DNA of 64,000 bases, taken from CAYJDG01 sp964368875. Its GTDB lineage: Bacteria; Pseudomonadota; Alphaproteobacteria; Micavibrionales; Micavibrionaceae. A program made the position numbers and the translations under genes. The stretch covers positions 7,351 to 71,350 of the forward strand of contig CAYJDG010000006.1 of NCBI GenBank assembly GCA_964368875.1, written 5' to 3'. The notes beneath the pieces are model-generated. The model searched no databases, had not been told where the DNA came from, and saw nothing but the letters and a program-made list of their open reading frames with translations. Positions 16,690 through 24,948 of this stretch are shown here, piece after piece; position 1 is the stretch's first letter; each line of letters opens with the position of its first letter.

Positions 16690-16690
16690 A

Positions 16691-17254
16691 ATGAAACTCC
16701 TGCCGCTGACACTTTGTGTTGGTGCACTTCTTGTGGCGGCCCCGGCCCGTGCCGACGACTGTCCGGCCGGGACCGACCCGGTGTATTGCAAGATTGCCAA
16801 AGAAACCGGCGGCAAGGTCGTGACCGATATTGACGACCTCAAAGACATCCCAGCGCCGGAACCTGTCTTTAAGGCTCCCGTCCGGCATAATTCGATGTTC
16901 TCGCGTGAGCTTGGCTGTGAGTATCAGGCCCTAGCGGATCAGCCGCTGTGTAAACTCATCGAAAGTAAAGAAGAATGGTCATGGCTCGGCCATGGCGGCC
17001 CGTTTCCCGGCTGGCGCGTGACGTTCAAGACTATCTGCCAAGTTTATTACAAGTATGAAATCACGCAGGATCATTTGCCGCAGCTCGAGCGTATGCGCAA
17101 AGTCAATTTTGGCGACATTGACTGGCGCTTGCAGTTCGGTCTTGATGGCCTGATCCGAGTTCTTAAAAACAAAGACGGCGCAACACCCGAGGATGCAGGC
17201 AGTATTTACGATCCCGCAAACGCCACCTACATCCTCAAAAGCTGTCGGTCTTAA
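16691..17254 (+). CDS. Secreted protein of unknown function
   Basis: The ATG at 16691, one base after the prs stop, gives 187 residues with a signal peptide ending PARA-DD (about residue 21). The mature protein has six Cys: two close to the new N terminus (CPAGTDPVYC), then GCEY, LCKL, TICQ and the final SCRS, consistent with disulphides in the periplasm. No family is recognised. Its stop shares TTAA (17251-17254) with the convergent CMD-family gene. Position directly behind prs suggests co-transcription without implying related function. Confidence 0.65.
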   Translation: MKLLPLTLCVGALLVAAPARADDCPAGTDPVYCKIAKETGGKVVTDIDDLKDIPAPEPVFKAPVRHNSMFSRELGCEYQALADQPLCKLIESKEEWSWLGHGGPFPGWRVTFKTICQVYYKYEITQDHLPQLERMRKVNFGDIDWRLQFGLDGLIRVLKNKDGATPEDAGSIYDPANATYILKSCRS

Positions 17255-17625
17255 GCGGCTTGCTCTTCCTGTACCGCTCCGGCGGTTGCTGCCAGTTCTT
17301 TATCCCATACATCGATGGCACGGCGGATATGCGGAATGGTGATCGATCCGCCGACCAGCAAGCCGATAGCCACCGTTTCGCTCAGTTCCTCAGACGTGAC
17401 TCCTGCCTTATGGCTCTCGATCAGGTGATAGAGAATGCAGTCATCGCAGCGCAGGACCAGCGAAGCGACCAGCCCTAACAATTCCTTGGTCTTTTTATCG
17501 AGTGCGCCCGGCTGATAGGTCGTGGCATCAAGACCGTAGAATGTTTTCTGGCTGCGGTTCGCGTATTTGGCGAGCGCTACGTTGTACGCAGTGCGGGTGG
17601 TTTGAAAGTCTTCGATTTTAGACAT
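17251..17625 (-). CDS. Carboxymuconolactone decarboxylase (CMD/AhpD-like) family protein
   Basis: This 124-residue protein fits the single-domain CMD fold: LDKKTKELLGLVASLVLRCDDCILYHLIESHKAGVTSEELSETVAIGLLVGGS. The CxxC (CDDC, then H three residues on) is the AhpD-type redox or proton-relay motif. Such proteins often act as small peroxidase-reducing or detoxifying enzymes. It overlaps the 3' end of the upstream FAD/NAD oxidoreductase by 8 bp, so the two probably work together; the substrate is unknown. Confidence 0.85.
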   Translation of the reverse strand: MSKIEDFQTTRTAYNVALAKYANRSQKTFYGLDATTYQPGALDKKTKELLGLVASLVLRCDDCILYHLIESHKAGVTSEELSETVAIGLLVGGSITIPHIRRAIDVWDKELAATAGAVQEEQAA

Positions 17626-19048
17626 GGTGATAGTCTCCTTGGAGGTTGGTTAAGGGTAGGGGTTGAGAAGCAGGGGTAGCGAGGTCACTTAAACATCGCG
17701 ATGCTATGGCGGCATGGCTTTCGCGGAAACTTTCCACGCCCCATTTATCGGGATGACTGCCGGGGCCAGCGTAGTAAATAAACGCTGCTCCCAATTGCCG
17801 TCCGGCCTTGAGGTGCAGGGGACTTGTCTCGGACCACGCTGCTAGGTTTTGTTGATCGAGCACATGCACGAGCGGCGAATAGATGGTCCCATCCGGTGAC
17901 CGCGCGCTGCGGGCGCAGCCTGCACCGTTGAAAATCGCGCTATAGGTTTTGCCATGAACTACAAAGCCACTATTAGTCTGCGTGATATCCGCGGCTGTGA
18001 CGCTGCCTTCAACAAACTGCAACTGGCCGGAGGAGGTCTTGCGCTTCAGCAATTCAACACGCTGCGGCGAGGTCGGGTTGCCGTAGAAAGCGCGCAGATA
18101 TTCTTTCATCGCGGCCCAGCCCGGTGTCTCCGTGTACCCCTCGGTGCGGAAATACGCACCCAGCGCATGGCCGGGGCCGTAGCCGGTTGCCTGCGCATGT
18201 GAGAGCTCATCATCCCAGAGAGATTTCAGCTGCTGCAAAGTCTGCGCCTGCGTGGCGGTGATGGTCTCGGGAGTAAAACGGCTGAGGTGATACGGCGCGG
18301 CCTGTCGCTCGGGGTGATACAGCTCCGGCTCAAACAGCCAGGGCTGAACGCCGCGCCGCGAAATCGCGGTGATCGGGCCAGTGTAGCCGAGGGCGTCCAG
18401 CCTTGCGAGGTGATCAAGGCTGTCTTGCCCTGTCCCGATGATCAGCACGCCGTCCGTATCATTGAGGTGTGCTTTGATATCGGACAAGGAACAGGGCGCT
18501 TCGAAAAATCCCGGCACGGTTCGCCATGGTGCATACAGCTCGTTGCGGTAATGCCCATCGGCGACGATCAGCGCGTCGCTGTGAATTGTCAGCTCTCCGG
18601 CGTTCAGGATCAGGCTGTGGTCGTCCTGCACGCTGACCTCAGTGATGGCGGCTGGTATGCGGATCACCTCGACCAGCGCCTGCGCGGTTGACGCGACGGC
18701 GGCTTCGAAGACATCGCGCAGATAGCGCCCGTAAACGCCACGCGGCTGGAAACTGTTTTCAAGGTCGCGCTGCGGCTGATCCGGAGCTTCGCGTTGCAGC
18801 CAGCGAACGAAATGGCCGGGATCACTGGCGAAGGGTGACATCGCGTAGGCCGGCTGGTTGAGGATCAGCGCGTCGCAATCCGGATCATATGGCAAGCCCG
18901 GTCCGAATATGCCGCGCGGGTCGGCGATGCAAATGGTGGTTGGGGGACTGTCGGGGGTTAAATCCGCGATCAGATTGGCCAGCACGCATGTGCCGCTGAA
19001 GCCAGCTCCGGCAATGGTGATGGTTCGGGGGGATAGACTTGTACGCAC
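17618..19048 (-). CDS. FAD/NAD(P)-binding oxidoreductase (NAD_binding_9 type)
   Basis: A GTG start at 19046-19048 with AGG seven bases upstream gives 476 residues. The N terminus has a dinucleotide motif TIAGAGFSGTCVLANLI (about 10-26). Then comes GIFGPGLPYDPDCDALILNQPAYAMSPF, characteristic of the FAD-NAD(P)-binding family with an N-terminal NAD_binding_9 domain, and a second Rossmann-like motif VLIIGTGQDSLDHL near residue 200. The reaction is not known for most members. The overlap with the CMD-family gene suggests a two-gene redox unit. A tiny Met/Cys-rich ORF lies 114 bp upstream. Confidence 0.75.
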   Translation of the reverse strand: MRTSLSPRTITIAGAGFSGTCVLANLIADLTPDSPPTTICIADPRGIFGPGLPYDPDCDALILNQPAYAMSPFASDPGHFVRWLQREAPDQPQRDLENSFQPRGVYGRYLRDVFEAAVASTAQALVEVIRIPAAITEVSVQDDHSLILNAGELTIHSDALIVADGHYRNELYAPWRTVPGFFEAPCSLSDIKAHLNDTDGVLIIGTGQDSLDHLARLDALGYTGPITAISRRGVQPWLFEPELYHPERQAAPYHLSRFTPETITATQAQTLQQLKSLWDDELSHAQATGYGPGHALGAYFRTEGYTETPGWAAMKEYLRAFYGNPTSPQRVELLKRKTSSGQLQFVEGSVTAADITQTNSGFVVHGKTYSAIFNGAGCARSARSPDGTIYSPLVHVLDQQNLAAWSETSPLHLKAGRQLGAAFIYYAGPGSHPDKWGVESFRESHAAIASRCLSDLATPASQPLPLTNLQGDYHHV

Positions 19049-19162
19049 GATAACACCTGATCCAGACCGTGCCTTATCATCAAGGAAACGGTCGCCTTTA
19101 AATCATTGTTGGGGAAAGGATGGGTGTCGCGTAACGCTGAAACCGCTATGACGGCGAGGGGT

Positions 19163-19255
19163 CTAAGCCCTGCCGCTGCTCATGCACATCATCATCGAAC
19201 AGGCTGAAAGCCCGGTCGGCGCAGAAGTCACTGCATGTGCAAAGCGGTTGGTCAT
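19163..19255 (-). CDS. Candidate 30-residue leader peptide with Met/Cys cluster
   Basis: An ATG at 19253-19255 opens 30 codons. The peptide contains five sulphur residues in a row (SMMMCMSS) before its stop and lies 114 bp upstream of the FAD oxidoreductase start on the same strand. Such clusters can act as amino-acid-responsive leader peptides. There is no convincing ribosome-binding site, so it may be chance. Confidence 0.25.
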   Translation of the reverse strand: MTNRFAHAVTSAPTGLSACSMMMCMSSGRA

Positions 19256-19698
19256 GGAGAGTAGGGTAAGGAAAAGAGTCTGATTGTGTCAAACTTTTTA
19301 ACTACCTCTCTTTGCGTCATGACGATCGTAAGGATGCAGAAGGGAAGATATTCTCTTCGTAAACTATGCGTTTGAGGTGTTCTTTCATTATGTGGAATTT
19401 GAAATCTAATTGACTTTTTATTGAAAAATAGCCTATTTTAAAGCAATATTATTTCAATCGCTGCGGGAAGGCTATGGCCTTTCGGCAGCGTTTTTGTAAG
19501 GAGGGCTGAAATACTAAAAATTCAAACGACGAACAAACTGATATGAATGGTCCTCTTTATTCAAAACGGACTATTAAGGCAGGTGCGGGGGCATAATATA
19601 CCTTGCCTCTAAAGCCTTATTCTTGTTACACAGACGCGTCCTTCAGCACCCCTGGAGGCTGGACAAACTGACTATTAACATAAGAAAGAAGTACTGCC
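19256..19698. other. Non-coding stretch upstream of rplY
   Basis: About 440 bases carry no credible gene. The part from about 19370 is AT-rich and looks like a long 5' leader for rplY. TTGACT (19410-19415) and TATTTT (19434-19439), 18 bp apart, form a candidate promoter, followed by the hairpin annotated separately. Near the 3' end the sequence around 19640-19670 can form a small stem (CAGC...GCTG). No known riboswitch or RNA family is recognised. Confidence 0.4.
19459..19495 (+). terminator. Hairpin with T-run in the rplY leader
   Basis: CGCTGCGGGAAGGC pairs with GGCCTTTCGGCAGCG (three imperfect positions), then TTTTT at 19491-19495. It has the shape of an intrinsic terminator or attenuator about 200 bp before rplY and about 20 bp after a candidate -10 element. 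It could end a very short RNA or regulate read-through. Confidence 0.4.
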
Positions 19699-20391
19699 AT
19701 GTCTAAGAAATATGCTTTGGCGGCACAGAAGCGCGATAGAGCCGGTAAGGGGGTCGCTCGTGCGCTGCGCCGTGAGAATAAGGTTCCTGGTGTCGTTTAT
19801 GGCGACAACAAAGAGCCAGTGATGATCTCGATGGAAGCGAACCCTGTTCGCCTCGAATACCTGAAAGGTCACATGAGCACCAATTTGTGCGAACTGAAAG
19901 TCGGCAACGACACGATCCTGACCCTGGCTCGTGACATTCAGCTGAACCCGGTCACCGACCGTGTTGAGCACGTTGACTTCATGCGCGTTACTCCGAAGAC
20001 CAAGATTCACGTCAAGGTTCCGGTTCACTTCATCAATCAGGAAACGTCCCCTGGCATCAAAGCCAAAGGCGTTCTGAACGTTGTTGAGCACGAGATCGAA
20101 CTGATCTGTCTCGCCAACGACATTCCTGAAGCCATCGAAGTCGATCTGGCCGCAGCGAACATCGGTACGCACATCCATATCTCGGATGTGACTCTGCCGA
20201 AGGGCGCGAAGCCGAAAATCAACGATCGCGATTTCGCGGTTTGTTCGATTGTCGAGCCGACGGTCTATATCGAGCCTGAGCCTGTCGCTGCTGAAGCTGC
20301 ACCTGCTGCAGCTGCTGGCGACAAGAAAGCTGATGCTGCCAAAGGCGATGCCAAGGCACCTGAAGCCAAAAAGCCAGAAGCTAAAAAGTAA
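19699..20391 (+). CDS. rplY: 50S ribosomal protein L25/general stress protein Ctc
   Basis: This 230-residue protein has the 5S-rRNA-binding L25 domain at the N terminus (RDRAGKGVARALRRENKVPGVVYG) and the TL5/Ctc C-terminal domain (KVPVHFINQETSPGIKAKGVLNVV). It ends in a low-complexity Ala/Lys/Pro tail from about residue 198, typical of alphaproteobacterial Ctc. A long leader precedes it and a strong terminator follows, yet pth and ychF lie close downstream, the common rplY-pth-ychF order. Confidence 0.95.
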   Translation: MSKKYALAAQKRDRAGKGVARALRRENKVPGVVYGDNKEPVMISMEANPVRLEYLKGHMSTNLCELKVGNDTILTLARDIQLNPVTDRVEHVDFMRVTPKTKIHVKVPVHFINQETSPGIKAKGVLNVVEHEIELICLANDIPEAIEVDLAAANIGTHIHISDVTLPKGAKPKINDRDFAVCSIVEPTVYIEPEPVAAEAAPAAAAGDKKADAAKGDAKAPEAKKPEAKK

Positions 20392-20409
20392 GTTTGAAAT
20401 GATATTCGT

Positions 20410-20448
20410 CATATCCCCCTGCGTCTTGACGGAGGGGGATATGTTTTT
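20410..20448 (+). terminator. Intrinsic terminator after rplY
   Basis: CATATCCCCCT (20410-20420) and AGGGGGATATG (20433-20443) pair perfectly over 11 bp, followed by TTTTT. It lies between rplY and pth, so pth probably relies on read-through or its own promoter. Confidence 0.85.
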
Positions 20449-20465
20449 CAGATAAGGATTAAACT

Positions 20466-21074
20466 ATGTGGCTGATCGTTGGCCTTGGTAATCCAGGTAA
20501 AGAATATGAACGCAACCGTCATAACATCGGGTTTATGGCGGTCGACGCGATTGCGTCCGATTACAAATTCAAACCGTTCAAGGCCAAATATAAGGGCGAA
20601 TATATCGAAGGGTTGATTGGCGATGAAAAAGTCGCGCTGCTCAAACCCATGACCTATATGAACGAGTCCGGACGCGCGGTTGCCGATGCCGTCCGCTTTT
20701 ATAAAATTCCCACGTCACAGATTATCGTCTTCCATGACGAGCTTGATCTCGCGCCTGCTAAAATGCGTGTCAAAGTCGGCGGCGGCGCTGCCGGGCACAA
20801 CGGCTTGCGCTCGATGGATGACTGGCTCGAGAATTCGGAATATACGCGCGTGCGCCTAGGTATCGGTCATCCGGGTGATAAGGACCGCGTGCATGATTAC
20901 GTACTCGGCAATTTCGCCAAGGCCGATGATGACTGGCTCCAGCCGCTTCTGGCGGTCATGGCGAAGAATGTCGGCTTGCTCTTGCGCAATCAGGGCGAGG
21001 CCTTTATGACCAAGGTGGCGCTGGCGACCCAGCCTGCCAAACCGGTCAAAGAAAAACCAAAAAAAGAGGATTAA
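20466..21074 (+). CDS. pth: Peptidyl-tRNA hydrolase
   Basis: This 202-residue enzyme recycles peptidyl-tRNA released during translation. It shows the family motifs VGLGNPGKEYERNRHNIGFMAVD (about 4-26, with the catalytic His in RHNIG), LLKPMTYMNESGRAV, and VFHDELDLAPAKMRVKVGGGAAGHNGLRS. The Lys/Pro-rich tail is an unremarkable extension. It lies 1 bp before ychF, the usual pairing. Confidence 0.96.
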   Translation: MWLIVGLGNPGKEYERNRHNIGFMAVDAIASDYKFKPFKAKYKGEYIEGLIGDEKVALLKPMTYMNESGRAVADAVRFYKIPTSQIIVFHDELDLAPAKMRVKVGGGAAGHNGLRSMDDWLENSEYTRVRLGIGHPGDKDRVHDYVLGNFAKADDDWLQPLLAVMAKNVGLLLRNQGEAFMTKVALATQPAKPVKEKPKKED

Positions 21075-21075
21075 G

Positions 21076-22173
21076 ATGGGCTTTAATTGTGGAATCGTTG
21101 GTCTGCCGAACGTTGGCAAATCGACCCTGTTCAATGCCCTGACTGCGACCGCTGCCGCGCAGGCCGCGAACTTTCCGTTCTGTACGATTGAGCCGAACGT
21201 TGGCCGCGTCGCCGTGCCGGATAACCGCCTTGATACGCTGGTCAAAATCGGCAAATCACAAAACACCGTTCCGACCCAGCTGGAATTCGTCGATATCGCG
21301 GGTCTCGTTAAGGGAGCTTCGAAAGGCGAAGGCCTTGGCAATAAGTTCTTGGCTAACATTCGTCAGGTCGACGCCATCGTCCATGTCGTCCGTTGCTTCG
21401 ACGATCCGAACATCATTCACGTTGAAGGCTCGGTCGATCCGATCCGCGATGTTGAAATCATTGAAACTGAATTGATGCTGGCCGATCTTGAAAGCCTCGA
21501 GAAGCAGATCGACGGTCTCACCAAGAAAGCCAAAGGCGATAAAAGCCTTGGGCCGCTGATAGAATTGATGGGGCAGGTCCGCGACCGCCTCAACAACGGC
21601 GAACCTGCGCGCACCACGGTTGTGCCGGATGATCTCAAGAAAGAGTTCAAAGCGTTGTTCCTCATGACCTCGAAGCCAGTTCTCTATGTGGCGAACGTCC
21701 TCGAAGGTGATGCCGCGACTGGTAATGAGTGGACCAAAAAAGTCGAAGCGATGGCGAAGGAGAAAAATTCTCAATCCGTCATCATCTGCGCTGAAATTGA
21801 ATCCCAGATCGCGCAACTTGGCTCCCCGGATGAGAAAAAAGAATTTCTTGATTCTCTTGGTCTTGATGAGCCAGGCCTCGATAAGATCATCCGCTCTGGC
21901 TACAATCTTCTCGGCCTGCAAACCTACTTTACGGTTGGCCCGAAAGAAGCCCGCGCCTGGACCATCCGCAAAGGGGCCAAGGCACCTGAGGCCGCCGGGG
22001 CGATTCACACCGATTTCGAAAAGGGCTTCATCAAGGCCGAGGTCATTGCCTATGCCGATTTCGTTGCGCTGAACGGCGAGCAGGGGGCCAAGGATGCCGG
22101 AAAAATGCGTCAGGAAGGCAAGGAATACGTCTTTGTCGACGGAGATGTGGTTCTTTTCCGCTTTAACGTCTAA
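21076..22173 (+). CDS. ychF: Redox-regulated ATPase YchF (OLA1 family)
   Basis: This 365-residue Obg-family P-loop protein prefers ATP and associates with ribosomes. G1 is GLPNVGKSTLFNAL (about 8-21), G3 lies in DIAGLVKGASKGEGLGNKFL, and the C-terminal TGS domain includes LQTYFTVGPKEARAWTIRKG and ends EYVFVDGDVVLFRFNV, as in E. coli YchF. It directly follows pth. Confidence 0.96.
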   Translation: MGFNCGIVGLPNVGKSTLFNALTATAAAQAANFPFCTIEPNVGRVAVPDNRLDTLVKIGKSQNTVPTQLEFVDIAGLVKGASKGEGLGNKFLANIRQVDAIVHVVRCFDDPNIIHVEGSVDPIRDVEIIETELMLADLESLEKQIDGLTKKAKGDKSLGPLIELMGQVRDRLNNGEPARTTVVPDDLKKEFKALFLMTSKPVLYVANVLEGDAATGNEWTKKVEAMAKEKNSQSVIICAEIESQIAQLGSPDEKKEFLDSLGLDEPGLDKIIRSGYNLLGLQTYFTVGPKEARAWTIRKGAKAPEAAGAIHTDFEKGFIKAEVIAYADFVALNGEQGAKDAGKMRQEGKEYVFVDGDVVLFRFNV

Positions 22174-22237
22174 GCCCACTGGCCGCGACTCGCGGCTTGG
22201 TTTATAAATCAGGTGTCATTCTTTAAGGAGTTCTCCC

Positions 22238-22915
22238 ATGTCCCTACCTAAAACCCTGCTTCTGGCGACAGCCTTCGCCACGATCATTACTCTGCCAGCC
22301 TTTGCCACTGAGGCAACCACCCCAGCCCCGACAGATATGCAGTCTGCAACTGGCGCACCGGTTCCGATGGATGCGCCAACGCCTGTGCCGACAACTGACC
22401 CGACAATGGCTGCGCCTATGGATCAGATGAATGCAGCTCCTGGTATGGCAGATCCAGCGCCAACACCTTCACCAGCACCAGCGCCAACTCCGGCCCCTGT
22501 CATGGAAGCTCCTCCAGTGGCCACACCCGGTGAGCCTGTCGCACCTATGGCACCTGCCTCCGAAGATACGATGGCTGCACCGGAGCCAACTCCTGCGCCG
22601 ACCACCATGGCACCGGATGAAGTAACTCCGCCAACGGAAGAAGCCGTTCCAGTCACTCCTGAGCCAGCTCCGGCTCCAGAGCCTGAGAAGAAAAAAGTTA
22701 CCAAGCCAGCCAAGCTCTCCGCGCTGTCGAAGAAATACGGCTTGCTGGATCTCGACACCAACGGCGATAAAGCTCTCAGCAAAGCTGAGTTCACCGCCAA
22801 TGGCTTTGCCAACGACAAAGTGTTCAACCGCTTTGACGTCGATGGCAACGGCAAGCTGACCAATGGCGAAATGAACGCCTATGCGTCCAATATCGAAGCG
22901 AACAGCAAGCGCTAG
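22238..22915 (+). CDS. Secreted Pro/Ala/Thr-rich protein with two EF-hands
   Basis: This 225-residue protein has a signal peptide (ending about residue 23, AFA-TE). A low-complexity stretch of about 130 residues dominated by Pro, Ala, Thr, Met and Glu follows. The C-terminal part has two EF-hand loops, DLDTNGDKALSKAEF and FDVDGNGKLTNGEM, with good calcium ligands. The Pro-rich part could span periplasm or cell wall, with the EF-hands binding calcium outside the cytoplasm (inference). The ribosome-binding site is AAGGAG at about 22225. It is a single-gene unit ending in a bidirectional terminator. Confidence 0.75.
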   Translation: MSLPKTLLLATAFATIITLPAFATEATTPAPTDMQSATGAPVPMDAPTPVPTTDPTMAAPMDQMNAAPGMADPAPTPSPAPAPTPAPVMEAPPVATPGEPVAPMAPASEDTMAAPEPTPAPTTMAPDEVTPPTEEAVPVTPEPAPAPEPEKKKVTKPAKLSALSKKYGLLDLDTNGDKALSKAEFTANGFANDKVFNRFDVDGNGKLTNGEMNAYASNIEANSKR

Positions 22916-22931
22916 ATTTTTTTGAAATTAG

Positions 22932-22960
22932 AAAAAGCCCCGCATTAGCGGGGCTTTTTT
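22932..22960. terminator. Bidirectional terminator
   Basis: AAAAAGCCCCGC ATTA GCGGGGCTTTTTT lies between convergent genes and has an A-run and T-run on its two sides, so it should act in both directions. It overlaps the pip stop codon. Confidence 0.9.
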
Positions 22961-23967
22961 AATGCTTTAAGGCGATCATTGGCCCGGATCAAAGCATTCA
23001 GCAAATCCGGCTCGCGCGTGGCATGCCCTGCAAACTGCACCATCGTCAGCGTGCTGTGCGGGTATAGCGTGTGTAACTCATACGCCATGGTTGGCGGACA
23101 GACGATGTCGTAGCGGCCCTGAATGATCTGAAAGGTTTTGATCGAGCGCAAAGCTTTTTGCGCCGCTTTGGTTTTATACCATCCGGCACTTAGCGGATGT
23201 TTCGCCATAAAGAAAATCTCGAGCGCACCGAGCGAAATCATCTTCAGCTTGTCACTCTTTTTATCCTTCGCCGATTTTTTCTCAGCCTTCGGCGGCGTAA
23301 AGAAGGTCGAAACATGTTCGAACTCACCCTGCGCCGAGGCGATTTTCAGGGCGCGCCGCTTTTCTCCGGTAATCGCCTTATAGAGATAGGGCAGGCGGTT
23401 AAAGCGTTTGATATTGGGAGGCAGTAATTTCAGAAGCTTGCTCTCGGCTTCCGGCTGGAACAGACCCATATAATTGATATACCAGTCGATCTCTGCAGGC
23501 GTATGCAACCAGATGCCGCCAATCGTCAATGAAAGCACCGCTTTTGGATATTTGGACGCATACAGCGCACCAAGGCCGCTGCCCCATGAATAGCCATAAA
23601 CATGCCAACGTTCGATGCCAAGATGCTTGCGCAGGGTTTCAAAATCTCTGGCAAGCGAGAGGGGATCGTTTTTATGCAGAGCGCGTTTTGTGTCGTCCGC
23701 AACATGCGGTTTCGAAAGGCCGCAGCCACGTTGGTCTAAGGCAATGATACGAAAGAACGTTGGATCATGGTGGCGTGTATAGCCGCTACCTTCGGCAATA
23801 CCCCCACCTGGACCGCCATGCACGAGAATGACAGGTGGGCCGTCGGGATTGCCAAACTCGAAATAATGAAGGCTATGTCCGTCGCCGACATCCAGATAAC
23901 CGCCGTCCCGCTTTTTCGATTTCGGGTAATATAGATCTTCGGCGTTGATATCCAGCTTCAGATCCAT
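22945..23967 (-). CDS. pip: Proline iminopeptidase (alpha/beta hydrolase)
   Basis: This 340-residue alpha/beta hydrolase matches the prolyl aminopeptidase family: the oxyanion region VHGGPGGGI, DQRGCGLS, the nucleophile elbow GYSWGSGLG, and a C-terminal Asp (GRYDIVCPP) and His (FAGHATREP). It releases N-terminal Pro from peptides in the cytoplasm. The segment KAEKKSAKDKKSDK in the cap region is an unusual Lys-rich insertion. It lies 3 bp after ilvE on the same strand, and its stop sits inside the terminator hairpin. Confidence 0.88.
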   Translation of the reverse strand: MDLKLDINAEDLYYPKSKKRDGGYLDVGDGHSLHYFEFGNPDGPPVILVHGGPGGGIAEGSGYTRHHDPTFFRIIALDQRGCGLSKPHVADDTKRALHKNDPLSLARDFETLRKHLGIERWHVYGYSWGSGLGALYASKYPKAVLSLTIGGIWLHTPAEIDWYINYMGLFQPEAESKLLKLLPPNIKRFNRLPYLYKAITGEKRRALKIASAQGEFEHVSTFFTPPKAEKKSAKDKKSDKLKMISLGALEIFFMAKHPLSAGWYKTKAAQKALRSIKTFQIIQGRYDIVCPPTMAYELHTLYPHSTLTMVQFAGHATREPDLLNALIRANDRLKALKKPR

Positions 23968-23970
23968 GTC

Positions 23971-24864
23971 TTACGCGGCTTTAGTCTGTGACTGGCCGCG
24001 CACCAGGGATTCATAGGCCTCGCGCAGCGCCCGCGTGACCGGACCAACAGAATAGGTTGTGTCATCAATCTTACCTACGGCAGTGACTTCCGCGGCTGTT
24101 CCGGTGAGGAATACTTCATCGGATGTATGCAGATCCGCGGTCGTGATGATTTCTTCTTCAACCGTATAGCCCATTTGACGGGCGAGATCGATCACAGTGA
24201 GGCGGGTGATGCCGTTCAGGAAACAATCCGGATACGGGGTGCGGATTACGCCATCTTTGACGCGGAATAGGTTGGCACCTGTTGCCTCGACTGGGTTGCC
24301 GCGATAGTCGAGCATCAGGGCATCAACATAGCCTTTGTCTTCAGCTTCATGCTTCGACATCGTGTTGATCATGTAAAGCCCTGCGGCCTTACTGGTAACG
24401 GGGGCGGTATCGGGTGCTGGTTTCTTCCACTTGGAGGTCATCAGGCTGATGCCTTTTTCGCGCAGCTCCGGTGAGAAATAGCTTGGCCATTCCCAGCACG
24501 CGATCGCCATATGGGTTTTGGTCAGGCGGGCGGCAATACCCATCTGTTCACTGCCGCGATAGGCAATAGGGCGGATATAGGCGTCGGTCAGGTTGTTGGC
24601 TTTAAGAACATCCATTTTTGCCTGATCGATCTCTTCCGGTGTCCATGGCATCTCCATTCCGATCAGGTTGGCGGATTTGATCAGGCGCTCGGAATGTTCA
24701 CGGCATTTGAAAATAGTTCCGCTATACGCGCGTTCACCCTCAAATACGGCGCTGCCATAGTGAAGACCGTGGCAAATGACGTGAATACGGGCGTCACGCC
24801 AGTTTACGAGTTTACCATCCTGCCAGATGAAGCCGTCGCGGTCATCAAAGGGTATCAACGCCAT
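23971..24864 (-). CDS. ilvE: Branched-chain amino acid aminotransferase
   Basis: This 297-residue fold-type IV PLP enzyme transaminates Val, Leu and Ile. It shows HGLHYGSAVFEGERAY near the N terminus, YIRPIAYRG, the PLP-Lys region VTSKAAGLYMINTMSKHEAEDKGY, and the phosphate-binding EATGANLFRV and FLTGTAAEVT. Its pathway partner ilvD lies at 61 kb. It is divergent from the OmpR-type regulator across an 84-bp gap. Confidence 0.95.
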   Translation of the reverse strand: MALIPFDDRDGFIWQDGKLVNWRDARIHVICHGLHYGSAVFEGERAYSGTIFKCREHSERLIKSANLIGMEMPWTPEEIDQAKMDVLKANNLTDAYIRPIAYRGSEQMGIAARLTKTHMAIACWEWPSYFSPELREKGISLMTSKWKKPAPDTAPVTSKAAGLYMINTMSKHEAEDKGYVDALMLDYRGNPVEATGANLFRVKDGVIRTPYPDCFLNGITRLTVIDLARQMGYTVEEEIITTADLHTSDEVFLTGTAAEVTAVGKIDDTTYSVGPVTRALREAYESLVRGQSQTKAA

Positions 24865-24948
24865 AATATTATCTCTTTTTCCTGTATGTTTTGCAGCGCT
24901 AACAATTTATTATCTTTGCTCATAATATGCAAGATCGAGGCTCCCCCA

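Noticed and set aside
15793..16848. 351-codon - strand frame opposite prs
   Set aside because: prs is certain from its motifs; the antisense frame is a codon-usage artefact rich in Asp, Gly and Val with no recognisable domain.
19543..19596. 17-codon frame in the rplY leader
   Set aside because: No ribosome-binding site and no informative composition.
21256..22179. 307-codon - strand frame opposite ychF
   Set aside because: It is the mirror of a certain gene and has no family features.
22320..22690. Repetitive-looking CCA/GCA-rich stretch as a possible repeat array
   Set aside because: It encodes the Pro/Ala-rich part of a secreted protein; the units are irregular and there are no spacers, so it is not CRISPR or a tandem repeat array.
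24511..24948. Upstream extension of the OmpR-type regulator
   Set aside because: It would overlap ilvE for over 350 bp; the ATG at 24949 has a good ribosome-binding site and begins just before the receiver domain.
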